From NCBI GenBank assembly GCA_052400665.1, contig JBQTGK010000003.1: a DNA stretch of 64,000 bases; one strand, written 5' to 3'. Both the position numbers and the translations under genes were made by a program. Numbering within the stretch: the first letter of the stretch is position 1; every line of letters begins with the position of its first letter. The DNA comes from JBQTGK01 sp052400665 (GTDB lineage: Bacteria; Bacteroidota; Bacteroidia; Bacteroidales; Marinifilaceae). The notes under the pieces are model-generated. The model worked only from the letters and a program-made list of their open reading frames with translations, searched no databases and was not told where the DNA came from. Shown in pieces: positions 43,851-51,897 of the stretch.

Positions 43851-44420
43851 ATGAAAATATTGGTACTAGATAATTACGATTCCTTTACCTATAATTTGGT
43901 GGAATATCTGCGAAAGCTGGGTGCTAAGGATGTTGAAGTTCATCGTAACAGAGAAATTGAATTGAAGGATGTGGCAAAGTTTGATAAGATCTTACTATCG
44001 CCAGGTCCGGGAATTCCTGATGAGGCTGGAATCTTAAAGGATGTGATTAAGGAATATGCTGCAAGTAAATCAATACTAGGTGTTTGTTTGGGAGAACAGG
44101 CAATTGCCGAAGTATTTGGTGGAAGCATCGAAAATTTAGATAAAGTTTATCATGGTGTGGCAACTTCGGTTTTCAGAACAGATGATGACAAAGGAGTTCT
44201 GCAAGGTTTGGAGAAAGAGTTTCAGGCAGGAAGATACCATTCCTGGAATGTGGTGAAAGAAAATTTACCAGAGTGTTTGACAATTACCTGTGAGGATTCA
44301 GAAGGAAAGATCATGGGAATCCGCCACAAAGAATACGATGTACAGGGAGTGCAGTTTCACCCGGAATCGGTACTAACACCAGAGGGAATGAAAATGATTG
44401 AAAACTGGTTGAACGGATAG
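43851..44420 (+). CDS. trpG: Anthranilate synthase component II (glutamine amidotransferase)
   Basis: The class I glutamine amidotransferase (189 aa) has LDNYDSFTYNLVEYLRKLG, LSPGPGIPDEAG, the nucleophile loop LGVCLGEQAIAEVFGG (Cys79), and VQFHPESVLTPEG with the His-Glu of the triad. The loop has Glu82 where most TrpG/PabA proteins have His (CLGHQ); that His is not catalytic. It supplies ammonia to TrpE and may also serve a PabB elsewhere. Confidence 0.93.
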   Translation: MKILVLDNYDSFTYNLVEYLRKLGAKDVEVHRNREIELKDVAKFDKILLSPGPGIPDEAGILKDVIKEYAASKSILGVCLGEQAIAEVFGGSIENLDKVYHGVATSVFRTDDDKGVLQGLEKEFQAGRYHSWNVVKENLPECLTITCEDSEGKIMGIRHKEYDVQGVQFHPESVLTPEGMKMIENWLNG

Positions 44421-44503
44421 GTTTGTAGCTACAAGTAAGGAGTTTTAAAAAGCTGACTGCCGAGAGCTGAAAGCTGAATGCTAATAAAAATAACAAAAAT
44501 AAA
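44421..44503 (+). other. Gap with short AGCTG-type repeats before trpD
   Basis: It contains tandem-like words AGCTGACTGCCGAGAGCTGA followed by AAGCTGAATGCT, low-complexity repeats seen between genes in Bacteroidota. There is no terminator, so the operon should read through. Confidence 0.4.
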
Positions 44504-45496
44504 ATGCGCAATATATTACAACATTTATTTGAACACAAAACCTTAAAAAAGGAAGAAGCGAAAGAGGTTTTGATTAAAATTGCCAAAGGAAACTTTAACG
44601 AGTTTCAGATTACCTCATTCCTGACCGTATTTATGATGCGAAGCATTACGGTTGAGGAGTTAACAGGATTTAGAGAAGCACTTTTAGAGCTTTGCATTCC
44701 TGTGGATTTATCAGAATACAATGGTGTGGATTTGTGTGGAACAGGAGGCGATGGTAAAAATACGTTCAATATTTCAACATTAGCCTCTTTTGTGGTAGCC
44801 GGAGCAGGAGAAAAAGTCACCAAGCATGGAAATTATGGCGTATCTTCTTTTTGTGGATCATCGAATGTAATTGAGCATTTGGGATATCAGTTTAAAAACA
44901 AGGAAGAAGATTTGAAGAGAGATTTGGATAAAGCTGGAATTTGTTTTTTGCACGCTCCTTTGTTTAACCCGGCAATGAAAAATATAGCTCCAATCCGAAG
45001 AGATTTGGGCGTACGTACTTTCTTTAATATGCTGGGTCCATTGGTAAATCCATCGCGACCTAAGAATCAAATAGTGGGTGTTTTCGATTTGGAATTGGCT
45101 CGTTTGTATCAATATTTGTTACAGCAAACAGATTCAAGTTTTACAGTAATTCATGGTATTGATGGTTACGATGAGGTTTCTTTAACCGGTAAGGTGAAGC
45201 TCATAGGAAATGGAATGGAAGAATTACTGGAACCAGAAGCATTTGGGAATAGAAAATTAAGTCCTGAGGAGTTGTATGGCGGTGAAACAGTTGAAGAAGC
45301 AGCTAAAATATTCGTAGATATTTTGAATGGCAAAGGAACAGAAGCTCAAAATGCGGTAGTTACCATTAATGCTGGATTGGCAATTCATTGTCTGCATCCC
45401 GAAATTAGTAGAGAAGATGCCATTGGAAGAGCAGAGGATGCTTTGCTTTCGGGTAAATCGTATCAAGTATTACAGAAACTGACAAATAGAAACTAA
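44504..45496 (+). CDS. trpD: Anthranilate phosphoribosyltransferase
   Basis: The 330-aa protein has the nucleoside phosphorylase class III fold with VDLCGTGGDGKNTFNISTLASFVVAGAGEKVTKHGNYGVSSFCGSSNVIEHLG (PRPP and anthranilate site), FLHAPLFNPAMKNIAPIRRDLGVRTFFNMLGPLVNPSRP and HGIDGYDEVSLTG. It transfers phosphoribose to anthranilate. Only 2 bases separate it from trpC. Confidence 0.95.
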   Translation: MRNILQHLFEHKTLKKEEAKEVLIKIAKGNFNEFQITSFLTVFMMRSITVEELTGFREALLELCIPVDLSEYNGVDLCGTGGDGKNTFNISTLASFVVAGAGEKVTKHGNYGVSSFCGSSNVIEHLGYQFKNKEEDLKRDLDKAGICFLHAPLFNPAMKNIAPIRRDLGVRTFFNMLGPLVNPSRPKNQIVGVFDLELARLYQYLLQQTDSSFTVIHGIDGYDEVSLTGKVKLIGNGMEELLEPEAFGNRKLSPEELYGGETVEEAAKIFVDILNGKGTEAQNAVVTINAGLAIHCLHPEISREDAIGRAEDALLSGKSYQVLQKLTNRN

Positions 45497-45498
45497 GC

Positions 45499-46302
45499 AT
45501 GAATGCAAAGCAAAATATACTAAACAAAATTGTTCAGCAAAAACGGGCTGAAGTTGCGATGCAGAAAGAGCAAACGCCTATTTTTCAGTTGATGGAAACA
45601 GAGAGTTTTAAGCGTAAATGCTATTCCGCAAAGGAATCAATTGGCAGGAATGGTGCATCGGGTGTGATTGCAGAGTTTAAACGCCAGTCGCCTTCTAAAG
45701 GAGTGATTAACGGAACGGCTAAACCCGCAGATGTGGTGAAGAATTATCAGGAAGCAGGGGCTTCGATGGTATCGGTACTTACCGATGAGAAATTTTTTGG
45801 TGCTCAAGACTCTGATTTTAAAGTAGCAAGAGAGACTTTGAACATTCCCCTGCTTAGAAAAGAGTTTATTGTAGATTCTTATCAGATTTATCAGTCGAAA
45901 GCAATGGGAGCAGATGTAATTCTCTTGATTGCAGCTATTTTAAGTCCACAACGATGCAAGGATTTTGCTTTTATAGCCAAAGATTTGGGCATGGAAGTCT
46001 TGCTTGAGCTTCATGATGATTCGGAATTGGAGCATGTAAACAAGTTTGTGGATTTGGTAGGAATTAACAATCGAAACCTAAAGGATTTTTCAGTAGATAC
46101 AGAACGATCGATCCGTTTGGCAAAGAGCTTACCAGAAGACATGATTCGCGTGGCAGAAAGTGGTTTGGATAGTCCGGAGGTTGTGAAAGACATGAGTGAG
46201 AATGGATTTCAGGCATTTTTAATGGGAGAACATTTTATGAAAACAGATTTTCCTGGAGATACATGCAAGTCTTTCATTAAAGAAATTGTTGCAGCAATAT
46301 AA
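45499..46302 (+). CDS. trpC: Indole-3-glycerol-phosphate synthase
   Basis: The TIM-barrel enzyme (267 aa) shows VIAEFKRQSPSKGVIN, ASMVSVLTDEKFFGAQDSDFKVARE, PLLRKEFIVDSYQIYQSKAMGADVILLIAAIL, LVGINNRNLKDFSVD and RVAESGLDSPEVV. It closes the indole ring from CdRP. Unlike E. coli, it is not fused to TrpF, which in this operon is fused to TrpB instead. Confidence 0.95.
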   Translation: MNAKQNILNKIVQQKRAEVAMQKEQTPIFQLMETESFKRKCYSAKESIGRNGASGVIAEFKRQSPSKGVINGTAKPADVVKNYQEAGASMVSVLTDEKFFGAQDSDFKVARETLNIPLLRKEFIVDSYQIYQSKAMGADVILLIAAILSPQRCKDFAFIAKDLGMEVLLELHDDSELEHVNKFVDLVGINNRNLKDFSVDTERSIRLAKSLPEDMIRVAESGLDSPEVVKDMSENGFQAFLMGEHFMKTDFPGDTCKSFIKEIVAAI

Positions 46303-46309
46303 TTGAGAT

Positions 46310-48142
46310 ATGATGACGGAGCATTTGAAAATTAAAGTCTGCGGTCTGCGCGACAAAGATAACCTTAAAGAGCTAATGGAATTGCCATTGGACTATATGG
46401 GCTTTATCTTTTATTCAAAATCTGCACGCTTTCTAGGTGACGATTTTGATGCAGAAATCTTAAAGTCGATTCCTTCTGATATCCGAAAAGTTGGTGTTTT
46501 TGTAAATGAATCGGTAGAGCAGATTCTTGTTTTGGCAAAAAAATATAGACTGGATGTTATTCAGTTACATGGTGACGAAACACCAGAAACGTGTAAAAAA
46601 ATTAAAGATACAGGCTTAGAGGTGTTTAAGGCATTTCAGGTGAATGATAACTTTCAATTTAAACAATTGGAATCCTATCATAAAAAATGTGATTATTTTC
46701 TGTTTGATACCAAATCGGAATCTTATGGTGGAAGCGGGAAAAAATTCAATTGGCAGATTTTAGAAAAGTACAAAGGAGAAACCGCTTTCTTTTTAAGTGG
46801 CGGTATTGGAATTGACGATGTAGAGGCGGTAAAAGCCTTTCAGCATCCCAGGTTATTTGGTGTAGATGTTAATTCAGGATTTGAGGAAAGTCCGGCAGTA
46901 AAGAAAGTTGGTTTGGTAAAAGAGTTTGTAAAATCAGTAAGAAAAAACAAGATGAGCAATAATAAATATGCAGTAAGCGATCGTGGTTACTATGGACAGT
47001 TTGGAGGAGCTTACATTCCGGAATTGTTACGAAAGAACACAGATGAATTGCGCAAAAATTACCTGAAAATATTAAGTTCAGAGCAGTTTCAGAAAGATTA
47101 TGCGCGATTGTTGGATAACTATGTGGGACGACCAACTCCGTTGACTAAGGTTGAGAACTTATCGAAGAAATACAATACAAATATTTACCTGAAGCGCGAA
47201 GATTTAACGCATACAGGCGCACATAAAATTAACAATACCATTGGGCAAATTCTGATTGCCAAATACATGGGTAAAACCAGGATTATTGCAGAAACAGGAG
47301 CAGGGCAGCATGGTGTTGCAACGGCTACGGTTTGTGCTTTGTTTGGCTTAGAATGTGTTGTGTATATGGGTGCTTTAGATGTGGAACGTCAGGCGCCAAA
47401 TGTGGCTCGTATGAAAATGTTGGGAGCAAAGGTTGTGCCTGCAATTTCAGGAAATCAGACTTTAAAAGATGCAACCAACGAAGCCATCCGCGATTGGATC
47501 GCTAATCCCCAATCTTTTTATTTAATTGGATCGGTAGTAGGTCCTCATCCTTACCCAGATATGGTAACTCGTTTGCAGTCTATCATATCCGAAGAAATTC
47601 GCGAGCAATTGATCGTTGAAACCGGAAATCCGAACCCAAATTATGTAATTGCCTGCGTAGGTGGAGGGAGTAATGCTGCGGGTGCTTTTTATCATTATCT
47701 GGATGAAAAAGAGGTGAAGCTGGTAGCAGTTGAAGCTTCGGGAATGGGTGTTGAGAGCGGCGAAACAGCTGCAACTATTACCATTGGCGATATTGGCTTT
47801 ATTCACGGAAGTAAAACCATGCTGATGCAAGATGAAGATGGACAAATTACCGAGCCTTACTCTATTTCAGCGGGTCTGGATTATCCTGGTGTTGGCCCGC
47901 TGCATGCGCATTTGGCAGAATCGGGTAGAGCACAGTTTTTATCGGTTACCGATCAGGAAGCATTAGATGCTGCTAAAATGTTAGCAAAAACGGAGGGAAT
48001 CATTCCTGCCCTGGAATCAGCACATGCTTTGGCTGCTTTAGATCAACTGAATTTTACCAAGGACGATGTGGTTGTGCTAAATTTATCGGGACGAGGCGAT
48101 AAGGATATGGAAACCTATATGAGGGCAATTAATAATGAGTAA
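46310..48142 (+). CDS. trpF-trpB: Fused phosphoribosylanthranilate isomerase - tryptophan synthase beta
   Basis: One uninterrupted 610-aa frame. Residues 1-214 are TrpF (KIKVCGLRDKDNL, GFIFYSKSAR, VGVFVNE, DVIQLHGDETPE, LFDTKSESYGGSGKKFNW, LSGGIG, GVDVNSGFEESP). Residues 215-610 are a complete TrpB (GQFGGAYIPELL, GRPTPL, LKREDLTHTGAHKINN with the PLP lysine, AETGAGQHGVATAT, CVGGGSNAAGAF, EGIIPALESAHA, NLSGRGDKDM). The junction reads SVRKNKMSNNKYAV, and the codon before the internal ATG (46952) is AAG, one base from TAG, so loss of a stop codon is a simple origin. TrpA is separate. Confidence 0.93.
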   Translation: MMTEHLKIKVCGLRDKDNLKELMELPLDYMGFIFYSKSARFLGDDFDAEILKSIPSDIRKVGVFVNESVEQILVLAKKYRLDVIQLHGDETPETCKKIKDTGLEVFKAFQVNDNFQFKQLESYHKKCDYFLFDTKSESYGGSGKKFNWQILEKYKGETAFFLSGGIGIDDVEAVKAFQHPRLFGVDVNSGFEESPAVKKVGLVKEFVKSVRKNKMSNNKYAVSDRGYYGQFGGAYIPELLRKNTDELRKNYLKILSSEQFQKDYARLLDNYVGRPTPLTKVENLSKKYNTNIYLKREDLTHTGAHKINNTIGQILIAKYMGKTRIIAETGAGQHGVATATVCALFGLECVVYMGALDVERQAPNVARMKMLGAKVVPAISGNQTLKDATNEAIRDWIANPQSFYLIGSVVGPHPYPDMVTRLQSIISEEIREQLIVETGNPNPNYVIACVGGGSNAAGAFYHYLDEKEVKLVAVEASGMGVESGETAATITIGDIGFIHGSKTMLMQDEDGQITEPYSISAGLDYPGVGPLHAHLAESGRAQFLSVTDQEALDAAKMLAKTEGIIPALESAHALAALDQLNFTKDDVVVLNLSGRGDKDMETYMRAINNE

Positions 48143-48329
48143 TTAAGAATTAATAATTACGAAAAAGTAGCCAATTTCAAAATTCTTCTTTTTTAGGAGA
48201 TTCCGAAAGTTTTTGTGGAGTCGATAGGTAGAGGAGGGTATTATAAATTAAGAGAATTAGTAATTAACAATTAACAATTGGGATTAAGTAAATTATTAAT
48301 TTCTAATTGTTAATTATTCATTGTTTATC
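48143..48329 (+). repeat. Intercistronic inverted repeat between trpB and trpA
   Basis: This 187-base non-coding stretch in an otherwise tight operon contains a perfect 13-bp inverted repeat TAATTAACAATTA with its complement (48261-48273 with 48304-48316), embedded in repeated AATTA/TTAATT words. There is no T-run terminator. It is probably a short repeat insertion or mRNA stability element. Confidence 0.6.
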
Positions 48330-49079
48330 ATGAACAGAATAGATCAATTATTTCAAAATAAAGGAAAAGATATTTTATCGATTTACTTTCCAGCAGGATA
48401 TCCAAGCCTGGAAGATACACTTCCTACTTTACAGCTTTTGCAGGATAAAGGTGTTGATTTGGTGGAGATTGGAATTCCTTTTTCAGATCCTTTGGCCGAT
48501 GGGCCGGTAATCCAATTGGCAGCCAAGCAAGCGCTCGATAATGGTATGAACTTAAAGAAGTTATTTGCACAGCTAAAAGATGCGCGCAAAACCATAACAA
48601 TGCCTTTACTATTAATGGGTTATTGGAATGTAGTTTTTAAGTATGGTGTTGATGCATTTTTGGCCGATTGCCAGGCTTGTGGTATTGATGGGGTGATATT
48701 GCCCGATTTACCTTTGGAGGAATACCATGAGGAGTACCAAGCGAAGTTTGAGGCGCACGGGGTGTATCATGTTTTGTTGGTTACGCCAGAAACAACCAAC
48801 GAGCGAATGGCTAAAATCGAAAAGGCTGCCAAAGGTTTCCTATACATGGTTTCTACATCGGCAACTACGGGCGGTGCAGTAGAGCAAAGCAAGGAGAGGG
48901 AAGACTACTTTAAAAAGGTAGCCAGTTTGGATATTCCTTCCTTAATTGGTTTTGGAATTAGAGACAAGCAAAGCTTTCAGCATGCGGCTGGTTTTTCAAA
49001 CGGAGCAATTATTGGAACGGCATTTATAAAAGCTTTGGAAAAAGGCAATGCTGCTGATTTTATTGATGCCTTATTTTAA
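48330..49079 (+). CDS. trpA: Tryptophan synthase alpha chain
   Basis: The 249-aa TIM-barrel protein starts at ATG 48330 (an upstream TTG adds three residues and is less likely). Motifs are IYFPAGYPSLEDTLPTLQLLQDKGVDLVEIGIPFSDPLADGPVIQLA with the catalytic Glu, MPLLLMGYWN, GVILPDLPLEEY with the catalytic Asp, and GFGIRDKQS. It cleaves indole-glycerol phosphate and channels indole to TrpB. It is the last gene of the operon. Confidence 0.95.
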   Translation: MNRIDQLFQNKGKDILSIYFPAGYPSLEDTLPTLQLLQDKGVDLVEIGIPFSDPLADGPVIQLAAKQALDNGMNLKKLFAQLKDARKTITMPLLLMGYWNVVFKYGVDAFLADCQACGIDGVILPDLPLEEYHEEYQAKFEAHGVYHVLLVTPETTNERMAKIEKAAKGFLYMVSTSATTGGAVEQSKEREDYFKKVASLDIPSLIGFGIRDKQSFQHAAGFSNGAIIGTAFIKALEKGNAADFIDALF

Positions 49080-49114
49080 AATTTAGTAGAATTAGTAAAG
49101 CTAGCCCAATAAAA

Positions 49115-49154
49115 TACACCCATAAAGTTAGATTTTACTTTGTGGGTGCATTTT
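49115..49154 (+). terminator. Probable terminator of the trp operon
   Basis: CACCCATAAAG (49117-49127) pairs with CTTTGTGGGTG (49138-49148) with one wobble, followed by a short T-run (TTTT). Confidence 0.65.
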
Positions 49155-49196
49155 AATATGGCATTTAATTTATTCCTTAAATAGTAAAGCTGTGTT

Positions 49197-50843
49197 TTAA
49201 TACAAATCTTCGTGTAAACGTAAAGATTGCTTCATGTTTTCAATATAGTTATAAGCTTCGTTTTTACTATATTTTCCTTCTTTTCCGACCAATAATAAAA
49301 GATTGTTTAAAACGGATTTTCCCATGGCAATAGAGCCACAGATATAGAAGTGAGCTCCATTCTCGAGCCATTGATAAATTTCTTTTCCCTTAAGTGCAAG
49401 TATATCCTGTACGTAAACTTTTTTTGCTTTATCGCGAGAAAATGCCAAATCCATTTTATTTAAAATGCCATTTTTTACAAAAGATTCCAGTTCTTTCTCA
49501 TATAAGAAATCATGTTTCTTTTGTTTTTCACCAAATATCAACCAATTGTTAGCTTTAGAGTTTAAGGCATTTCTTTCATTCATAAACGAAATAAAAGGTG
49601 CAATTCCTGTTCCTGCACCAATCATTATAATTGGTTTATCATCTTCTGGTAATCGGAAATTATTGTTCGGAATAAGTTGTGCTTTAAGACTGGAATTTAC
49701 TTGTAAGCCTTTGTTTATATACGAAGAACAAGCGCCTATCCGATTACGATTAAATAGGGAGTAATTAAATTGTTTTACACACAAGTGAATTTCGTTTGGA
49801 GTTTTATTCGCGCTCGATGCTATAGAATATTCTCTGCGATTTATTTTATCGAGAATAAGACATAAATCCTGAGCTTCGATTTGGGAGGGAAAATCGTGTA
49901 ACATATCGTACACATCGGCTAGCTGAAGGTATTTAAACAATCTGTTTTCGTTCTTAAACAAGCTTTTTAAATCTTTATTTCCTGTATGCTGCAAATAAGC
50001 TTTTAGCACATCTTTGCTCAAATTGGTTAATTCCAACTTGGTAACCAATAATTCTTCAATACTCTTTTTTTTATCTTTATACCGCACAATTGTATCGTGC
50101 GAATAATCCTGCAAAAGCATAATTTTAACAACCAGAGAATAAGGGTTTTTAGGCTTAATTCTCAGAGAATCGCCAGGCTGATATGTGAAATCAGCATGAT
50201 TGGTTTGCAGAATTAGATGACTAATTTCGCACGTAGATTGTTTGCTGGTAAGAGGGTATTTATCCTTAACCCGAAGGGTAAAAGTCGGACCTGTTTCAGG
50301 CGTTCCAAATTTTAAATTCAGCTTATCACCATTTAGTCTGTTTTGGAACTTATTTAGTAATGATGATGCCCAGAATTCCGCTTTTGTTTTAAATGCCAAA
50401 TCGCATTTTATTAAAGGGATATAAGCTTTAGCTCCAAGCTTTTTCAATTGTGAATCGATATCATTACCAGTCTTACAGAAATTTTGATAGCTAGAATCGC
50501 CCAAAGCGCATACAGAATAGTTAAGGTTAGGCAAGTGGCCAAGCTGTTTACCAAATAAGTGCTTGTAAAAAGCTTTTGCCTGTGCTGGGGGATCACCTTC
50601 TCCGCGAGTACTTACCACAATAAAAAGATACTTCTCGTTTGGCAAATGATTAACATCATAATCGTTCATGCTAATTACAGAAGGATACAATTCGTATTTT
50701 TGAAATTGCTCTTTTAATTGTTCTGCAATAAATTTTGAGTTGCCCGTTTTTCCACCATATAATACGGTAATGGGTGAAGCAAAACCTTTTATGTTCTGAA
50801 AGGAAAAAGACTGAGGCTTTTTCTTATATATAAATTGCGCCAT
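49197..50843 (-). CDS. Diflavin NADPH reductase (sulfite reductase flavoprotein-like)
   Basis: This 548-aa protein has an N-terminal flavodoxin domain (ITVLYGGKTGNSKFIAEQL, VVSTRGEGDPPAQAKAF, ALGDSSYQNFCKTG). A connecting FAD domain (FTYQPGDSLRIKPKN, REYSIASS, IGACSSYI) and an NADPH domain (PIIMIGAGTGIAPFISF, WLIFGEKQKKHDFLYEKEL, FYICGSIAMGKSV) follow, ending with an aromatic residue (LHEDLY) as in the P450-reductase/CysJ family. It passes electrons from NADPH through FAD and FMN. No hemoprotein partner is adjacent, and in relatives a PepSY-type membrane protein often is. A decayed membrane-protein gene lies just upstream. Confidence 0.88.
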   Translation of the reverse strand: MAQFIYKKKPQSFSFQNIKGFASPITVLYGGKTGNSKFIAEQLKEQFQKYELYPSVISMNDYDVNHLPNEKYLFIVVSTRGEGDPPAQAKAFYKHLFGKQLGHLPNLNYSVCALGDSSYQNFCKTGNDIDSQLKKLGAKAYIPLIKCDLAFKTKAEFWASSLLNKFQNRLNGDKLNLKFGTPETGPTFTLRVKDKYPLTSKQSTCEISHLILQTNHADFTYQPGDSLRIKPKNPYSLVVKIMLLQDYSHDTIVRYKDKKKSIEELLVTKLELTNLSKDVLKAYLQHTGNKDLKSLFKNENRLFKYLQLADVYDMLHDFPSQIEAQDLCLILDKINRREYSIASSANKTPNEIHLCVKQFNYSLFNRNRIGACSSYINKGLQVNSSLKAQLIPNNNFRLPEDDKPIIMIGAGTGIAPFISFMNERNALNSKANNWLIFGEKQKKHDFLYEKELESFVKNGILNKMDLAFSRDKAKKVYVQDILALKGKEIYQWLENGAHFYICGSIAMGKSVLNNLLLLVGKEGKYSKNEAYNYIENMKQSLRLHEDLY

Positions 50844-51174
50844 GAAGTTTTATTTAATTTGTGACTGAAAAATTCATTATCATCCATATTTGGAATCAAA
50901 CTAAATAAAAATAGTGAATTTGTTTTCTAAATGGGCAACTGTTTGTGATTTTTATTCATAAAAATCTATTGAGAAGCTTCAGACCTATTCGATGATCTTT
51001 TTATTTTTCTTTTGTAAAACTTATCATGAGCTAATTATCTGCTGGTTATGAGATTTTCCCATTGATGCTGCAGATTCCATCGTGTGGTTTTTGATAAACC
51101 CAAGCAAGGCGATAGTATTGTGCATTAGCTAAAATTTATTAAGATGAAGAAAGCAGCTCACGCTGGCTTTTGTT
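50844..51174. other. 331-base gap upstream of the diflavin reductase gene
   Basis: No gene I can support. A 33-codon minus-strand frame is present, but nothing indicates that it is used. Confidence 0.4.
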
Positions 51175-51432
51175 TTATTTCTTTTTAAGTTTCTTCCTTT
51201 TGTGTAATTGCATAAAATATACAAACCAACTTACCAAACAGGTAAATAAGATTACCCATAAAATAGGATTGCCATCTAGTAGTTCAGTTCTTAATAATAT
51301 ACACTAGCTTATTGGACAGATATTACGGCAAATAGTCCATTCTGAGTAATTGTTATTAACAGCTAAATGGCCAGGTAAAATCGTTACTGGATAAAAATAA
51401 AATACTACAATCCAAAAAACAGTAATAATCTG
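51175..51432 (-). pseudogene. Remnant of a membrane-protein gene
   Basis: One minus-strand frame (51432 to the stop at 51175) is broken by an in-frame TAG (51304-51306) and has no start codon. Before the TAG it encodes a hydrophobic helix (ITVFWIVVFYFYPVTILPGHLAV). After it comes a second helix with a basic end (NPILWVILFTCLVSWFVYF, then a Lys/Arg tail). This looks like the last two membrane helices of a degraded protein. The position just upstream of a diflavin reductase, and the end pattern, would fit a PepSY-type membrane protein, but this is a guess. Confidence 0.4.
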
Positions 51433-51456
51433 TCAAGTTATTTTAGGAGAAGTCAC

Positions 51457-51769
51457 TTCCGTGACACGAGATACCCCTTCCGTGACAAGACCTTACCTCT
51501 TCCGTGACATAAAAAAGCTTTTCCGTGACAAGCTTTTGCTCTTCTGTGACATGATTTTCTTGTTCCGTGACAGGGGTTTCTGCTTTCCGTGACACGAGGT
51601 ACCCCTTCCGTGACACGATTTTCTTGTTCCGTGACATACGGAAGAGCAGGTTTGTGTCACGGAAACGCAAAAGGATGTCACGGAAGAATTAGCCTATATT
51701 ACTGAAAAGGTGGTTGATGTTGCGAAAACCGAGAACCAGGTTACGGAAAGGGAATGTGCTGTTACGGAT
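51457..51769. repeat. Inverted 21-bp minisatellite (TTCCGTGACA units)
   Basis: TTCCGTGACA occurs nine times (51457, 51478, 51500, 51521, 51542 with one change, 51563, 51585, 51606, 51627) at steps of 21 or 22 bases. After an 18-base centre the reverse complement TGTCACGGAA follows at 51655 and 51676, then degenerate copies at 51697, 51718, 51739 and 51760, all 21 bases apart. Read away from the centre on either strand, the unit encodes Val-Thr-Glu plus four variable residues, a heptad. Two 22-base steps shift the frame in the left arm, so a continuous protein is no longer encoded. It is either a decayed heptad-repeat gene or a periodic non-coding array. Confidence 0.85.
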
Positions 51770-51897
51770 TCGTGTTTATGAGGATTTTGAAAGAGGAGGA
51801 GGTGGGGCTACCTTAGTGCTTAAATTTTTTCCAGTTCCTGTAAATTTGCAATTTGCAGGTTTGGGGGCAGAGATATTTTATCTCTTATGGGGATAAA

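Noticed and set aside
50980..51140. 33-codon minus-strand frame upstream of the diflavin reductase
   Set aside because: Too short, with no promoter, conserved motif or hydrophobic pattern to support it.
51457..51769. CRISPR-like array
   Set aside because: Repeat core is only 10 bases with 11-12 base gaps, the orientation flips in the middle, and no cas genes are present.
51714..51896. 60-codon plus-strand frame
   Set aside because: It is another frame of the degraded repeat arm and has no family resemblance.
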